Positions 43,601-50,347 of a DNA stretch of 64,000 bases are shown piece by piece. The translations under genes and the position numbers were made by a program. This DNA comes from Candidatus Poribacteria bacterium. Its GTDB lineage: Bacteria; Poribacteria; WGA-4E; WGA-3G. The notes beneath the pieces are model-generated. The model was not told where the DNA came from, made no database searches, and worked only from the letters and a program-made list of their open reading frames with translations. The stretch spans positions 64,572 to 128,571 of the forward strand of contig JAJDWA010000027.1 of the NCBI GenBank assembly GCA_022825825.1, given 5' to 3'. How positions within the stretch are numbered: the stretch's first letter is position 1; every line of letters begins with the position of its first letter.

Positions 43601-46024
43601 GTCTTGATTAGGTTTGATAACGCCAGAACTTGAACGTTTGATGCCGACGTAGTGTGAATATGGATGAATTGCAACGCGATGTGAAGCCGTAACGGCTCTG
43701 CCCCCAGGTTCGCTCACTGTCGCTGTCAGGATACCATTTAACTGAGAAGGAGCTTTTACAGAATCGGGGAGTTGGAATGTATAATGTGCTTTGCCATCAA
43801 CATCCGTTTTCTTATCTTCCAAAGTAATTCGTTGTTTCTCAAACGGCATAGTACGCGAAAAGTGGAACGAACGCCACTTCTCAATCGGAACGAACGGTAC
43901 AGCCTGAAGCGTGTAAGACGCTGTCACTTTTCGGTTAGTAGCAGGCGGCCCAAATAGATTGACCGCTGATACATCCATTCCTACCTCAGCCCCTAAATCA
44001 TACTCAGATTTGTCTGTTATAACAGCGACTTTCATCCGGTCAGGCATAAACTCTTCAACTTGAAATGGCGTACGCCCAATCTCTTTACCAGCAACGCTCA
44101 TCTTTGCGATATAACTTCCCGTCTGTGTGTATGCAGGTAAAGAGACTGTTACCTCACAACCCCCGCTTCTGTCGGTATTTTTCTTAAATTCATTGATAAC
44201 TCGTCCATCAGGTGCTAATATTTGTATGTAGGTTGGGAGTGGTGGCGGTGTTACATTTTTCTTCCCACGTACAATTGCAGCAAGCGAGACTTTTTCCCCA
44301 GGACGATAAACCCCGCGACTTGTATAGAGAAATGCCTCGTAACCTGCTGTTAAGTAAGCAGAACCACCAACATTAAAATCACCTGTAGAGAGTTGATGTC
44401 GGTTTAGTTGAAGAAACGAAAGATCACCCGCTTTTTCCACAGTCAATACAAATGGCGTAAAGTCATCAATTTTCTGAGCAACTGAGGTAAACTTAACAAA
44501 ACCTGCCCAATTTGTTTTTCCACTCAGTAGGGTTTGATTGTTATCACTAATCAGTTTTACAGTCACTTGTGAAACAGGTTTTAAGTTGCTGAGAGAATTA
44601 ACCCAAACCCATAACTCATCTCCCGCTCTTTTAGCAATAACACCAAGGTCTGTTAGCATTACCCATTGTGTCGCACGTACCCAATAATTATTGGGATCAC
44701 GAACAGAAACTCTGAATATTCCGACACGTTTATCGTCCAAGTACTGTCCAAGATCAATCGGCGTACGCACTTCTTCGTTCAGCTTTGAATCAATAGTCAG
44801 CGCGCCGGAATGAATTGACTTACCCAAATTTTCTGTCCAAGAACTCCAGTTTCTCACCTTAGCTGCGTACACAAGGTTGTTGCCAAAAACCTTTTCTATA
44901 TGCACATTAACGTTTCGTACATTGATCGAAGCCAAACCAAGATTCATATTCTGATTTCGAGTTAAGAAAAAACCGTTCCCAACAAAACGAATCTGCGGAC
45001 GAACATCCGGAATCATGAGATTCACAGAATACGGTTTCTTTAACACTGAACCGTCGGGAGCAGTCAAACCTTCTTGCACTGTAACCTCATATTTGCTCCG
45101 CCGCTTGAAATCACCATGAATTTCGATATCACGGGACCGGGCTATAATTTGAGTCTTCAGCTCAGGTTTAACATGAATATACGGCTGCACAGTGTCAATT
45201 GGAATACGAGAACTGAAACGGAGCACAATACGCGGTCTTCCAGAATACTCTTGGACATTAGCATACGTAACACCGAGTGTGCCACGACCAGTCAAGGTCA
45301 TTGATTTTACGTTAGCTTCTTTTAAACCGATTTTCCCACCTATACATTTGAATCCTTTTTCAATTTGGACTTTTAGGTTTTGGTTTCCAAGTAGGCGCGG
45401 AATCTCTTCAGTTTCTAATTTAATCTCCCTTGCAATCCCATTCTGTGGCTGAAGTGTATATGGAATTTCAACATTCTCTTGAAGTCGAATAGAAAGGTTC
45501 GCGCGCAAATCGGCAATATTGACTGGATAATTAAATGTTATATTTCCAACAACTTTTGCGTGTGTTTTCGTGTATTTAAATTCAAGGCGTCTGTTTTGTA
45601 TGTGAAAGGGGTCTGTTGCAAAAGTGAATTTTCGGTCGCCAGTAATAACAAAGCCGAGGAAACTTTGTTTTAACTTTGGGGCAAGTTCTGCGGTGTAACT
45701 TGCGGAGGGGGCTAAGGGGCTCTCCAAATAGAAACGGATTGTATCGCGCGTTATCCAACGTGCGCCTCCCTTAACAGTAGGAGTAAATTGAACTGCACGA
45801 TCTGGCAATTCAGTATTAATCAGAGAATTATCAACTATTGGTTCCGAAAACGTAAACGTAAAATCATCCCAGGGCGAAACTTTTTCACCTTTCGGTGTAA
45901 ATGATTTGACGGTGACACGCGTCTTTGCTCCTGATATCAAACTATGAATATAGAGCGAACCGATAACTAAAACGAGCACAGAAAGTATTGCTACAATACC
46001 AATTAAAAATTTTTTTGATGCCAT
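40604..46024 (-). CDS. Bacterial alpha-2-macroglobulin with thioester
   Basis: 1806 residues. An uncleaved N-terminal signal/anchor (KKFLIGIVAILSVLVLVIGS) has no lipobox. Macroglobulin domains fill the first half (for example GFVKFTSVAQKIDD, PGEKVSLAAIVRG, GVYRPGEKV), and the thioester GCLEQTTSK lies at Cys1353-Gln1356 in an (alpha/alpha) barrel domain. A C-terminal receptor-like domain ends the chain. Such proteins trap attacking proteases in the periplasm covalently and are encoded with PBP1C, which repairs the wall breached during attack. Here pbpC follows directly. The length is slightly above the E. coli YfhM homologue (about 1650). Confidence 0.94.
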   Translation of the reverse strand: MASKKFLIGIVAILSVLVLVIGSLYIHSLISGAKTRVTVKSFTPKGEKVSPWDDFTFTFSEPIVDNSLINTELPDRAVQFTPTVKGGARWITRDTIRFYLESPLAPSASYTAELAPKLKQSFLGFVITGDRKFTFATDPFHIQNRRLEFKYTKTHAKVVGNITFNYPVNIADLRANLSIRLQENVEIPYTLQPQNGIAREIKLETEEIPRLLGNQNLKVQIEKGFKCIGGKIGLKEANVKSMTLTGRGTLGVTYANVQEYSGRPRIVLRFSSRIPIDTVQPYIHVKPELKTQIIARSRDIEIHGDFKRRSKYEVTVQEGLTAPDGSVLKKPYSVNLMIPDVRPQIRFVGNGFFLTRNQNMNLGLASINVRNVNVHIEKVFGNNLVYAAKVRNWSSWTENLGKSIHSGALTIDSKLNEEVRTPIDLGQYLDDKRVGIFRVSVRDPNNYWVRATQWVMLTDLGVIAKRAGDELWVWVNSLSNLKPVSQVTVKLISDNNQTLLSGKTNWAGFVKFTSVAQKIDDFTPFVLTVEKAGDLSFLQLNRHQLSTGDFNVGGSAYLTAGYEAFLYTSRGVYRPGEKVSLAAIVRGKKNVTPPPLPTYIQILAPDGRVINEFKKNTDRSGGCEVTVSLPAYTQTGSYIAKMSVAGKEIGRTPFQVEEFMPDRMKVAVITDKSEYDLGAEVGMDVSAVNLFGPPATNRKVTASYTLQAVPFVPIEKWRSFHFSRTMPFEKQRITLEDKKTDVDGKAHYTFQLPDSVKAPSQLNGILTATVSEPGGRAVTASHRVAIHPYSHYVGIKRSSSGVIKPNQDVSFNYIAVDKNGNIAAGRDLVLTVYKVHWNTIMRRNSQGRYEYVSDEQLTSLESHQFVSTAEMGKFIFTPSEYGEYRVRLEDIESGSKTELKLETTGWGSVPLSMENPSLLEMTLDKQAYLPGEIAKLQIKAPFPGKLILTTEREKILSYRTFNLRGNTASLSIPVKSSYKPNIYLSGTLIRSTESLEEHAPVRAFGITSLKLDAKSNRFSIELDAPEEIRPNSDVTVKFRVRGGQSAFSRVTIAAVDEGILQLTDFRVPDPHGYFYRQRGLKTRAYDLYSAILPEIEAVQGDSSVGGDGMGRLSGRAKRLNTSSVMRVKPVSLWSGILKTDRYGRGTASFHVPQFNGSIRLMAVAFSGAYYGSAEKFMTVREPVVLTPTFPRFLSGGDHIQFPVSVHNGTGKDGNFHVKLQATGDVKLLSRDIESEPQVQQNMAQKQVQIAAGKEAQLIFELLSHDAIGKTSFTLSASGNNESTQMSVQLPLRSAVPPVTETGNGVVSVGNTGDFVFPSNLLPESSEFTLTVSPFPAIEFAGGLRYLLKYPYGCLEQTTSKVFPLLYFSDVARTVDPELASDERVDYYITSGIAKLESMLTPQNHFSYWPGGRYINHWSSVYASHFLVEARKAGYEVSDRVYNGLIDGLKEQAKQMSTGKRYQIAQVVYACYVLAAAGEPEKPMMHYLKNNLLSSLNDYSQFQLAGAFALSGELETALSMLPISVSSQNGGNRETGTNFDSPTRSQAIILDVLAEVNENHPSIPMLVSNLSNAASQRKRWGTTQENAFAFLALGKILKKKMDGNYTGKITLNGNHLANFDSATPSVRFANTDWDGAQVKIAIEGKGSCYYYWSAFGIRRDSFFEEYDRDLEVRRRYLNEDGIPYDDEFRHGELVIAEITVKALTSNLENVVVVDMLPAGFEIENARLASRAGIPWLKTQDFKPDYVDIRDDRLIFFGAFQRQRERKFHYALRAVTRGTFTLPPVSAEAMYDPTKSSVAGSGKLKVVE

Positions 46025-46304
46025 CGTAAAATGTCTCCTAAAGCCTGCTATTTTTATCTTCTGAAGGTCATTTTATCTATATGTTGAGGTATTAGGCAAT
46101 TTTCGTGCCAAAAATCAAGTTATCTTTCGATAATGTTCCAAAATCGTCGGTCTCATATCGTTTTCCCTCCTTTATCTATAACACATCACAATCCATAGTC
46201 AGACATTTAAATCAAGACGTATACATAACCATGTTCTGCCCTTGGCGTTCCTTATAGTCAACTAAAACGATATGTTCTGTATCCAAATTAACATTCTATA
46301 ACTG

Positions 46305-46380
46305 ATGGTAGATTTTAGGAGAACTTGGATATTCTGTAACATGTAACAGGCGAGGTTAGGAAACCTCATTTATCGGGAGG
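46305..46380 (+). repeat. Copy 5 of the GGTTAGGAAACC-core dispersed repeat
   Basis: ATGGTAGATTTTAGGAGAAC followed by GGATATTCTG and the hairpin core GGCGAGGTTAGGAAACCTC. The outer right arm is eroded (CCTCATT). Confidence 0.75.
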
Positions 46381-46548
46381 AAAGTATCAATTATCTTTAT
46401 AATTCTCACCATAAACCTGAATCTAAGCGAAGAAATAGAGGAAAGGTTTTAACATGTGTAAAAATTAACACATCTGTTTTCTAAAATAACGTGAGCCGGT
46501 ATAAGGGATATAAGTTCTTCAGACTTTGATTTGGACTCTCATAACCAC

Positions 46549-46575
46549 GGTAGGTTCGGTTTCCTAACCCGAACC
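46549..46575 (-). repeat. Copy 6 of the GGTTAGGAAACC-core dispersed repeat, reverse orientation
   Basis: On the minus strand GGTTCGG-GTTAGGAAA-CCGAACC followed by TACC. The arms differ from those of the other copies yet pair fully, an example of compensating change. Confidence 0.7.
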
Positions 46576-46682
46576 GGGCTTATCCTGGCAACGGCAGACA
46601 CGGAGCGGTTAAGAAATCGCCCTTACCGTTTCCAAAATTGCTTGTCTCGAGCTCACGTTAAAAATATAAAAATTTTCAAAAT

Positions 46683-47870
46683 CTAAAACCAGAATCGTGA
46701 CATTAAAATAATCTGATCCGATCCTTGAAGTTGTCTTAACATACCTTTGTTTGTGATCTTTTCATCAGGTTCTCGATCCGCATTCGGTAGGTTTGCCCAA
46801 TAGAACAGTGAAATTGCTCCATTTTCCATAAAATTATATTGAGCAATAAATGTGAACCTTCTGCCAGCATCACCTAAAATAGTTCTGTCTGGATCAAACA
46901 AACCGTAACGTCCCGCTACAGTCAGCTGAGGGAGAATACGGTACTTTGCACCAAAATAGTACCCCTTAGAGTTAACATCGTCTATGGCAAAGGATGCAAC
47001 ATCTTCGTTATTTTCAAAGTTAAATTCCCCTTCTAAACTTAAGCCACCGTAAGAGGCAGTGATAAATGCTCCGATAAGACGTTTCCATTCTTCGCCGGGC
47101 TGCTCAAATATACATGAGACCCCAGCACGAATTGGACCGAGTTGCCCTCCGACAGTGCCGAGAGCTCCCTTCGCTGTTGCATTTCCAGCATTAAAAAACG
47201 CAGCATTATAGAACACTTTTCCTAAACTACCACCGAGTTCAACACCAACATCTCGCTTATTAGAACCGAGTTCGTAGCCCTCTCGGACAAGAATATTATG
47301 ATCCTTCTGTTTGATACCGAACGGTAGACGAAATTGTCCAGCTTTCACATAAAGATGCTTCGGAATAGCATCTACTGTGGCGAAAGCATTGAGTGTAGTA
47401 CCAACATTGTTTGATAGAGTTAATCGAACCTTTTCTGAGGCTTGGGCATTGAACGTCACCTCAGCTTGCATAAGAAGAAACCTGTCAACTGAGGAATGGC
47501 AAGAGTTACATCCTGCTACAGCGCCTTCATCTCCATCTGCATGCATATCTTTGATAAAAGCAGTTTGCAGATCAAGTGAGGTTGTAAGTTGCTTAACAAC
47601 CTCTTTGGCTTCTTCTGTAACCGCATCCATATCAAAATCTTCGGGGAACTCAAAATAGTTCTCTTCAAAAATTTCCCCAATTCGGTTTCGGGGCCCCCCG
47701 CCTGCGGGGTCAATGTGACAGAAATTACAGTCCTTATCTAATTCAGCTGCAAATTCAGGACGCGCTTCAGCGACGTTTGTCCAAAAACCCATACACAAAA
47801 AATTAATTATCAGCGTAAATATAAACAGTGCAAGGAAATGCATTACAAGTCTATTGTTATACATATTCAA
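46683..47870 (-). CDS. Outer-membrane porin-like protein with N-terminal diheme cytochrome segment
   Basis: 395 residues. After a signal peptide (MHFLALFIFTLIINFLCMGF) come two c-type haem sites, CNFCH (about residue 47) and CNSCH (about residue 121). From residue 130 the chain is a series of amphipathic strands (FNAQASEKVRLTLSNNVG, HLYVKAGQFRLPFGIKQKD) and ends in SRFWF, a typical outer-membrane beta-barrel terminus. This gives a barrel with haems at its periplasmic mouth. The start is uncertain: TTG 47870 has AAGGAG 8 bases away, ATG 47864 has it at 14. It follows a P460-type lipoprotein gene. An electron-conduit or cytochrome-linked porin function is inferred. Confidence 0.72.
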   Translation of the reverse strand: MNMYNNRLVMHFLALFIFTLIINFLCMGFWTNVAEARPEFAAELDKDCNFCHIDPAGGGPRNRIGEIFEENYFEFPEDFDMDAVTEEAKEVVKQLTTSLDLQTAFIKDMHADGDEGAVAGCNSCHSSVDRFLLMQAEVTFNAQASEKVRLTLSNNVGTTLNAFATVDAIPKHLYVKAGQFRLPFGIKQKDHNILVREGYELGSNKRDVGVELGGSLGKVFYNAAFFNAGNATAKGALGTVGGQLGPIRAGVSCIFEQPGEEWKRLIGAFITASYGGLSLEGEFNFENNEDVASFAIDDVNSKGYYFGAKYRILPQLTVAGRYGLFDPDRTILGDAGRRFTFIAQYNFMENGAISLFYWANLPNADREPDEKITNKGMLRQLQGSDQIILMSRFWF

Positions 47871-47918
47871 AAAGCGTACTCCTTTTTTAGTGTTTTATCA
47901 AAAGCCCAATATCCAACT

Positions 47919-48497
47919 TCAGTCAAGTTCAGTAAAAACATAATCTATATCTTCGACTCTGATATGACACCCCCAACATATTCTACCGGAGGCGATAACT
48001 TTGAAATCGGCATCTGGTGCGTTTCGGGTATATTCTATGAACTCCCAATCATTATGATCTGGATCAGTTCCTGCTTTTTTGCGCATAATTGCGATGAGTC
48101 CTACATAATCCTTATTTGGTCGAAATGCTTCTTTTACAACAATGCTTCCATCAGGATATGGGAATTGTTGTTCACCCTCCGGTGCAATGGTATCCCGTTC
48201 TTGGTTGACATAAACGTTTTTTGTACCATTGTGCGGGTCTCCACCTGCAACAGGCGGAATCGGTTCTGCGTTTAATTTAAGCCACTTTTCATAACCTGCA
48301 ACATCTTCAGGGAGCCCTGGAAGTGCCACCACAGGTTCTTCAGTTTCTTGTTCTGTTTCTTCTTGATTTGCTTCCTGAACAAGCTCATCTAACTGCTTTT
48401 CTTCCACACAAGACGTGAAGATCGCACAAGGAATTAACACAACAGCAATACCAAGAAGTGCATTCAGAAATAATTGCGCAAATTTTCTATTTTTCAT
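47919..48497 (-). CDS. Cytochrome P460-type haem lipoprotein
   Basis: 192 residues. Signal ending AIFTSC is a lipobox-like motif, followed by an acidic linker and a P460-like domain: WLKLNAEPIPP, NVYVNQE, YPDGSIVVKEAF, NDWEFIEYT, and a final CWGCH haem-binding site. P460 cytochromes contain a haem crosslinked to lysine and oxidise hydroxylamine or detoxify nitrogen oxides; some relatives have other roles. The first gene of a two-gene unit with the diheme barrel. GGAGGT precedes the ATG at ideal spacing. Confidence 0.75.
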   Translation of the reverse strand: MKNRKFAQLFLNALLGIAVVLIPCAIFTSCVEEKQLDELVQEANQEETEQETEEPVVALPGLPEDVAGYEKWLKLNAEPIPPVAGGDPHNGTKNVYVNQERDTIAPEGEQQFPYPDGSIVVKEAFRPNKDYVGLIAIMRKKAGTDPDHNDWEFIEYTRNAPDADFKVIASGRICWGCHIRVEDIDYVFTELD

Positions 48498-48672
48498 TGT
48501 AAACCTCCTTATTCAATTATACCTTTAATATACAAGAAAAAGACAATTATAGCAATAGCTAATTTGTATAACACATTCGCTCTTTCAAAGTAAACACTCA
48601 GGATTACTAATTGTTTTACATGTTCACGCTTCTGAACAAGAAATTGGAACTCATGTGAAATTCTATTTTTAT

Positions 48673-48701
48673 TTGTCTTTCCTGTTAGGTTACTGTATTA
48701 T
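48673..48701 (+). promoter_or_regulatory. Candidate promoter for ftsY
   Basis: TTGTCT (48673-48678) and TATTAT (48696-48701) with a 17-base spacer, about 80 bases before the ftsY start. The hexamers deviate from consensus at two and one positions. Confidence 0.4.
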
Positions 48702-48783
48702 ATGATATGGAATATATTAAGACTAAACATAATCCGCATAATGTGTATAAAATTTAGGTGATTTTGGAACAAAGGAGAATTGG

Positions 48784-49803
48784 ATGCTCAGAAACCTATT
48801 TAAAGGCGGTAATAAAAAAGGCATTGAACAAGATGCTGCACCAGAAGTTGAACAGGATGCTGCACCACAAAAAGAGAATTGGTTCGATCGCCTCAAATCC
48901 AGTTTAACAAAGACGCGAAACCGCTTCATCTCTCAATTATCAGGACTACTTCGGGTCGGTAGAAAAATTGACGAAGAACTCATGGAGGAGATTGAAGAGA
49001 TTCTAATCCAAGCTGACGTTGGTGTTGAGACAACGCTGACGCTCATGGAGAACGTCAGGGAAACTGTGAAGGAAAGAGGATTAGGGGATTCTTCTGAATT
49101 GGAAACAGTCATAAAAGAAGAAATCCTGAACCTTCTCGGTGAAGACGCTCCCTTGAAACTTGAAGGTGAATCACCTTACACAATTTTGGTTCTCGGTGTG
49201 AACGGTGCAGGAAAAACGACAACTATTGGCAAACTCGCAAGCCGTTTCAATACTAATGGCAACCGTGTTCTTGTTGCTGCAGGGGATACATTTCGTGCCG
49301 CTGCGGAAGATCAATTGGCGATTTGGTGCGAACGCGCTGGTGCTGAATTAATTCGTGGTGGGGAAAAAGCGGAACCCGCTTCTGTAGTTTTTGATGCAGT
49401 TCATGCTGCAAAAAATCGTGAAGCTGACGTGCTGATTGTAGATACAGCAGGCAGACTCCACACCAAAAAACCGTTGATGGATGAATTATCAAAAATCGGG
49501 CGTGTGATGGGACAAGCGCATTCGGGGGCGCCTCATGAGGTGCTACTTGTCATTGATGGAACAGTTGGGCAAAATGCCCTGATGCAAGCGAAGATTTTCA
49601 ACGAGGCTGTGCCGATTACAGGTGTAGCAATCACAAAGCTGGACGGTACAGCTAAAGGTGGAATAGTGTTAGCAGTAAAAGCCGAACTCGGCGCTCCAGT
49701 CAAATTAATCGGTATTGGTGAAAAACTTGATGACTTACGTGATTTCGCAGGTACTGATTTCGTTGAAGCACTCTTCGCAGTAGAAGAAACCGCAGAAACT
49801 TAA
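48784..49803 (+). CDS. ftsY: Signal recognition particle receptor FtsY
   Basis: 339 residues. The N-terminal acidic A domain is short, then the helical N domain (residues about 40-120) and the GTPase G domain with LGVNGAGKTTTIGKLA (G1), LVAAGDTFRAAAEDQL, IVDTAGRLH (G3), and ITKLDGTAKGG (G4), as in FtsY. It docks the SRP-ribosome complex at the inner membrane. AAAGGAG lies 6 bases before the ATG. No SRP RNA or ffh is seen nearby. Confidence 0.96.
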   Translation: MLRNLFKGGNKKGIEQDAAPEVEQDAAPQKENWFDRLKSSLTKTRNRFISQLSGLLRVGRKIDEELMEEIEEILIQADVGVETTLTLMENVRETVKERGLGDSSELETVIKEEILNLLGEDAPLKLEGESPYTILVLGVNGAGKTTTIGKLASRFNTNGNRVLVAAGDTFRAAAEDQLAIWCERAGAELIRGGEKAEPASVVFDAVHAAKNREADVLIVDTAGRLHTKKPLMDELSKIGRVMGQAHSGAPHEVLLVIDGTVGQNALMQAKIFNEAVPITGVAITKLDGTAKGGIVLAVKAELGAPVKLIGIGEKLDDLRDFAGTDFVEALFAVEETAET

Positions 49804-49866
49804 CCAAGAATTTATTTAGTGTCTACATTATATCATCCTTCCCACAAGTGCACTTTCGGATAAGGA

Positions 49867-49925
49867 CAGAGCGGTTAGGAAACAGCTCCTAACCAGGGAG
49901 TGTTCATATATTGTTAGACTAAACT
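49867..49925 (+). repeat. Copy 7 of the dispersed repeat, variant
   Basis: GCGGTTAGGAAACAGCTCCTAACC, in which GGTTAGGA (49873-49880) pairs with TCCTAACC (49887-49894). This differs from the other copies in the inner arm. The right side TGTTCATATATTGTTAGACT matches the right flank of copies 1 and 2. Confidence 0.55.
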
Positions 49926-50012
49926 ACACATAAATATTAACGTTCGCAACAAAATCCAAAACCAAATAATCCTGTAGACACCAGGGCATTTATGGAAAAT
50001 ACATTAAAAAAT

Positions 50013-50042
50013 TTGACTTATACCCTATAAATGAGGTATAAT
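50013..50042 (+). promoter_or_regulatory. Promoter of the hisZ-hisG-hisS operon
   Basis: TTGACT (50013-50018) and TATAAT (50037-50042) with an 18-base spacer. Transcription would start near 50049, giving a leader of about 300 bases before hisZ, far longer than needed for translation initiation. Confidence 0.75.
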
Positions 50043-50078
50043 TATAATATTACAAATTAATTTTATGCCAAAAACGTT

Positions 50079-50126
50079 ATGTTAATACAACTTTTCTATC
50101 CCCATCACCATTCAATCCATTTCTGA
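50079..50126 (+). CDS. His-rich leader peptide of the his attenuator
   Basis: A 15-codon frame starts with ATG 50079 and ends at TGA 50124-50126, reading MLIQLFYPHHHSIHF: four histidine codons, three consecutive. It begins about 30 bases after the predicted transcription start. The His codons and stop lie in the 5' arm and loop of the following hairpin, as in known his and other amino-acid leaders. No good Shine-Dalgarno is visible upstream, the main weakness. A competing ATG at 50065 gives only MPKTLC. Function is inferred from composition, position and structure. Confidence 0.75.
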   Translation: MLIQLFYPHHHSIHF

Positions 50127-50153
50127 GTAGGGCGGATTAGAATGGTGTGATGG
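50102..50153 (+). promoter_or_regulatory. Pause hairpin of the his attenuator
   Basis: CCATCACCATTCAATCC (50102-50118) pairs with GGATTAGAATGGTGTGATGG (50134-50153), 17 base pairs interrupted by a 1-base and a 2-base bulge, over a 15-base loop. The 5' arm contains the three consecutive His codons, so a ribosome stalled there would prevent this hairpin from forming. Confidence 0.7.
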
Positions 50154-50181
50154 TTATCCCATATATATCATAGTGGACACG

Positions 50182-50199
50182 AAGCAAGGTAACTTGCTT
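50182..50199 (+). promoter_or_regulatory. Central hairpin of the his leader
   Basis: AAGCAAG and CTTGCTT pair around a GTAA loop. Its 5' arm also contains CAAGG, which can instead pair with CCTTG in the 5' side of the terminator stem (50204-50208), an alternative fold that would disrupt termination. Confidence 0.55.
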
Positions 50200-50200
50200 G

Positions 50201-50282
50201 AACCCTTGTAAACTAACCGCTCTCCTCAATGCCGACCTGTCGTGCGTTGAGGTTAAGAAGTTATCTGTTTACGGGGTTTTTT
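50201..50282 (+). terminator. Attenuator terminator before hisZ
   Basis: AACCC (50201-50205) and GTAAAC (50208-50213) pair with GTTTAC (50267-50272) and GGGTT (50274-50278). TAAC/GTTA and an inner CCTCAA (50224-50229)/TTGAGG (50247-50252) helix extend the stem. Six T residues (50277-50282) follow. It ends 65 bases before the hisZ ATG, with the hisZ ribosome binding site downstream, so read-through is needed for expression. Confidence 0.65.
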
Positions 50283-50347
50283 GTTTATAGAACGTCTTGT
50301 GAAAAGGATAGGGAAATCCGCTCATATTTTATTTGGAGGAACGCATA

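Larger units (their letters stand above)
46025..46682. other. 658-base gene-free region with repeat remnants
   Basis: No credible open reading frame. From 46251 CTTATAGTCAACTAAAACGA and ATATGTTC resemble, in reverse, the right end of the dispersed repeat. Two further hairpin copies follow at 46305-46380 and 46549-46575, and a degenerate GCGGTTAAGAAATCGCCC at about 46605. The region therefore seems a landing site for several copies. The first 200 bases show no recognisable signal beyond the ribosome binding site of the alpha-2-macroglobulin gene. Confidence 0.6.

Noticed and set aside
48707..48735. Further copy of the repeat's right end (AAGACTAAAC)
   Set aside because: Similarity is limited to about 15 AT-rich bases and may be chance.
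50065..50085. Alternative leader peptide starting at ATG 50065 (MPKTLC)
   Set aside because: It is only six codons long, has no His codons, and the frame from 50079 explains the downstream structure better.
50101..50283. SRP RNA or 6S RNA gene next to ftsY
   Set aside because: The conserved SRP loop (GGAAG...AGCA) and 6S-type long bubble are not present, and the His-rich frame gives a better explanation.
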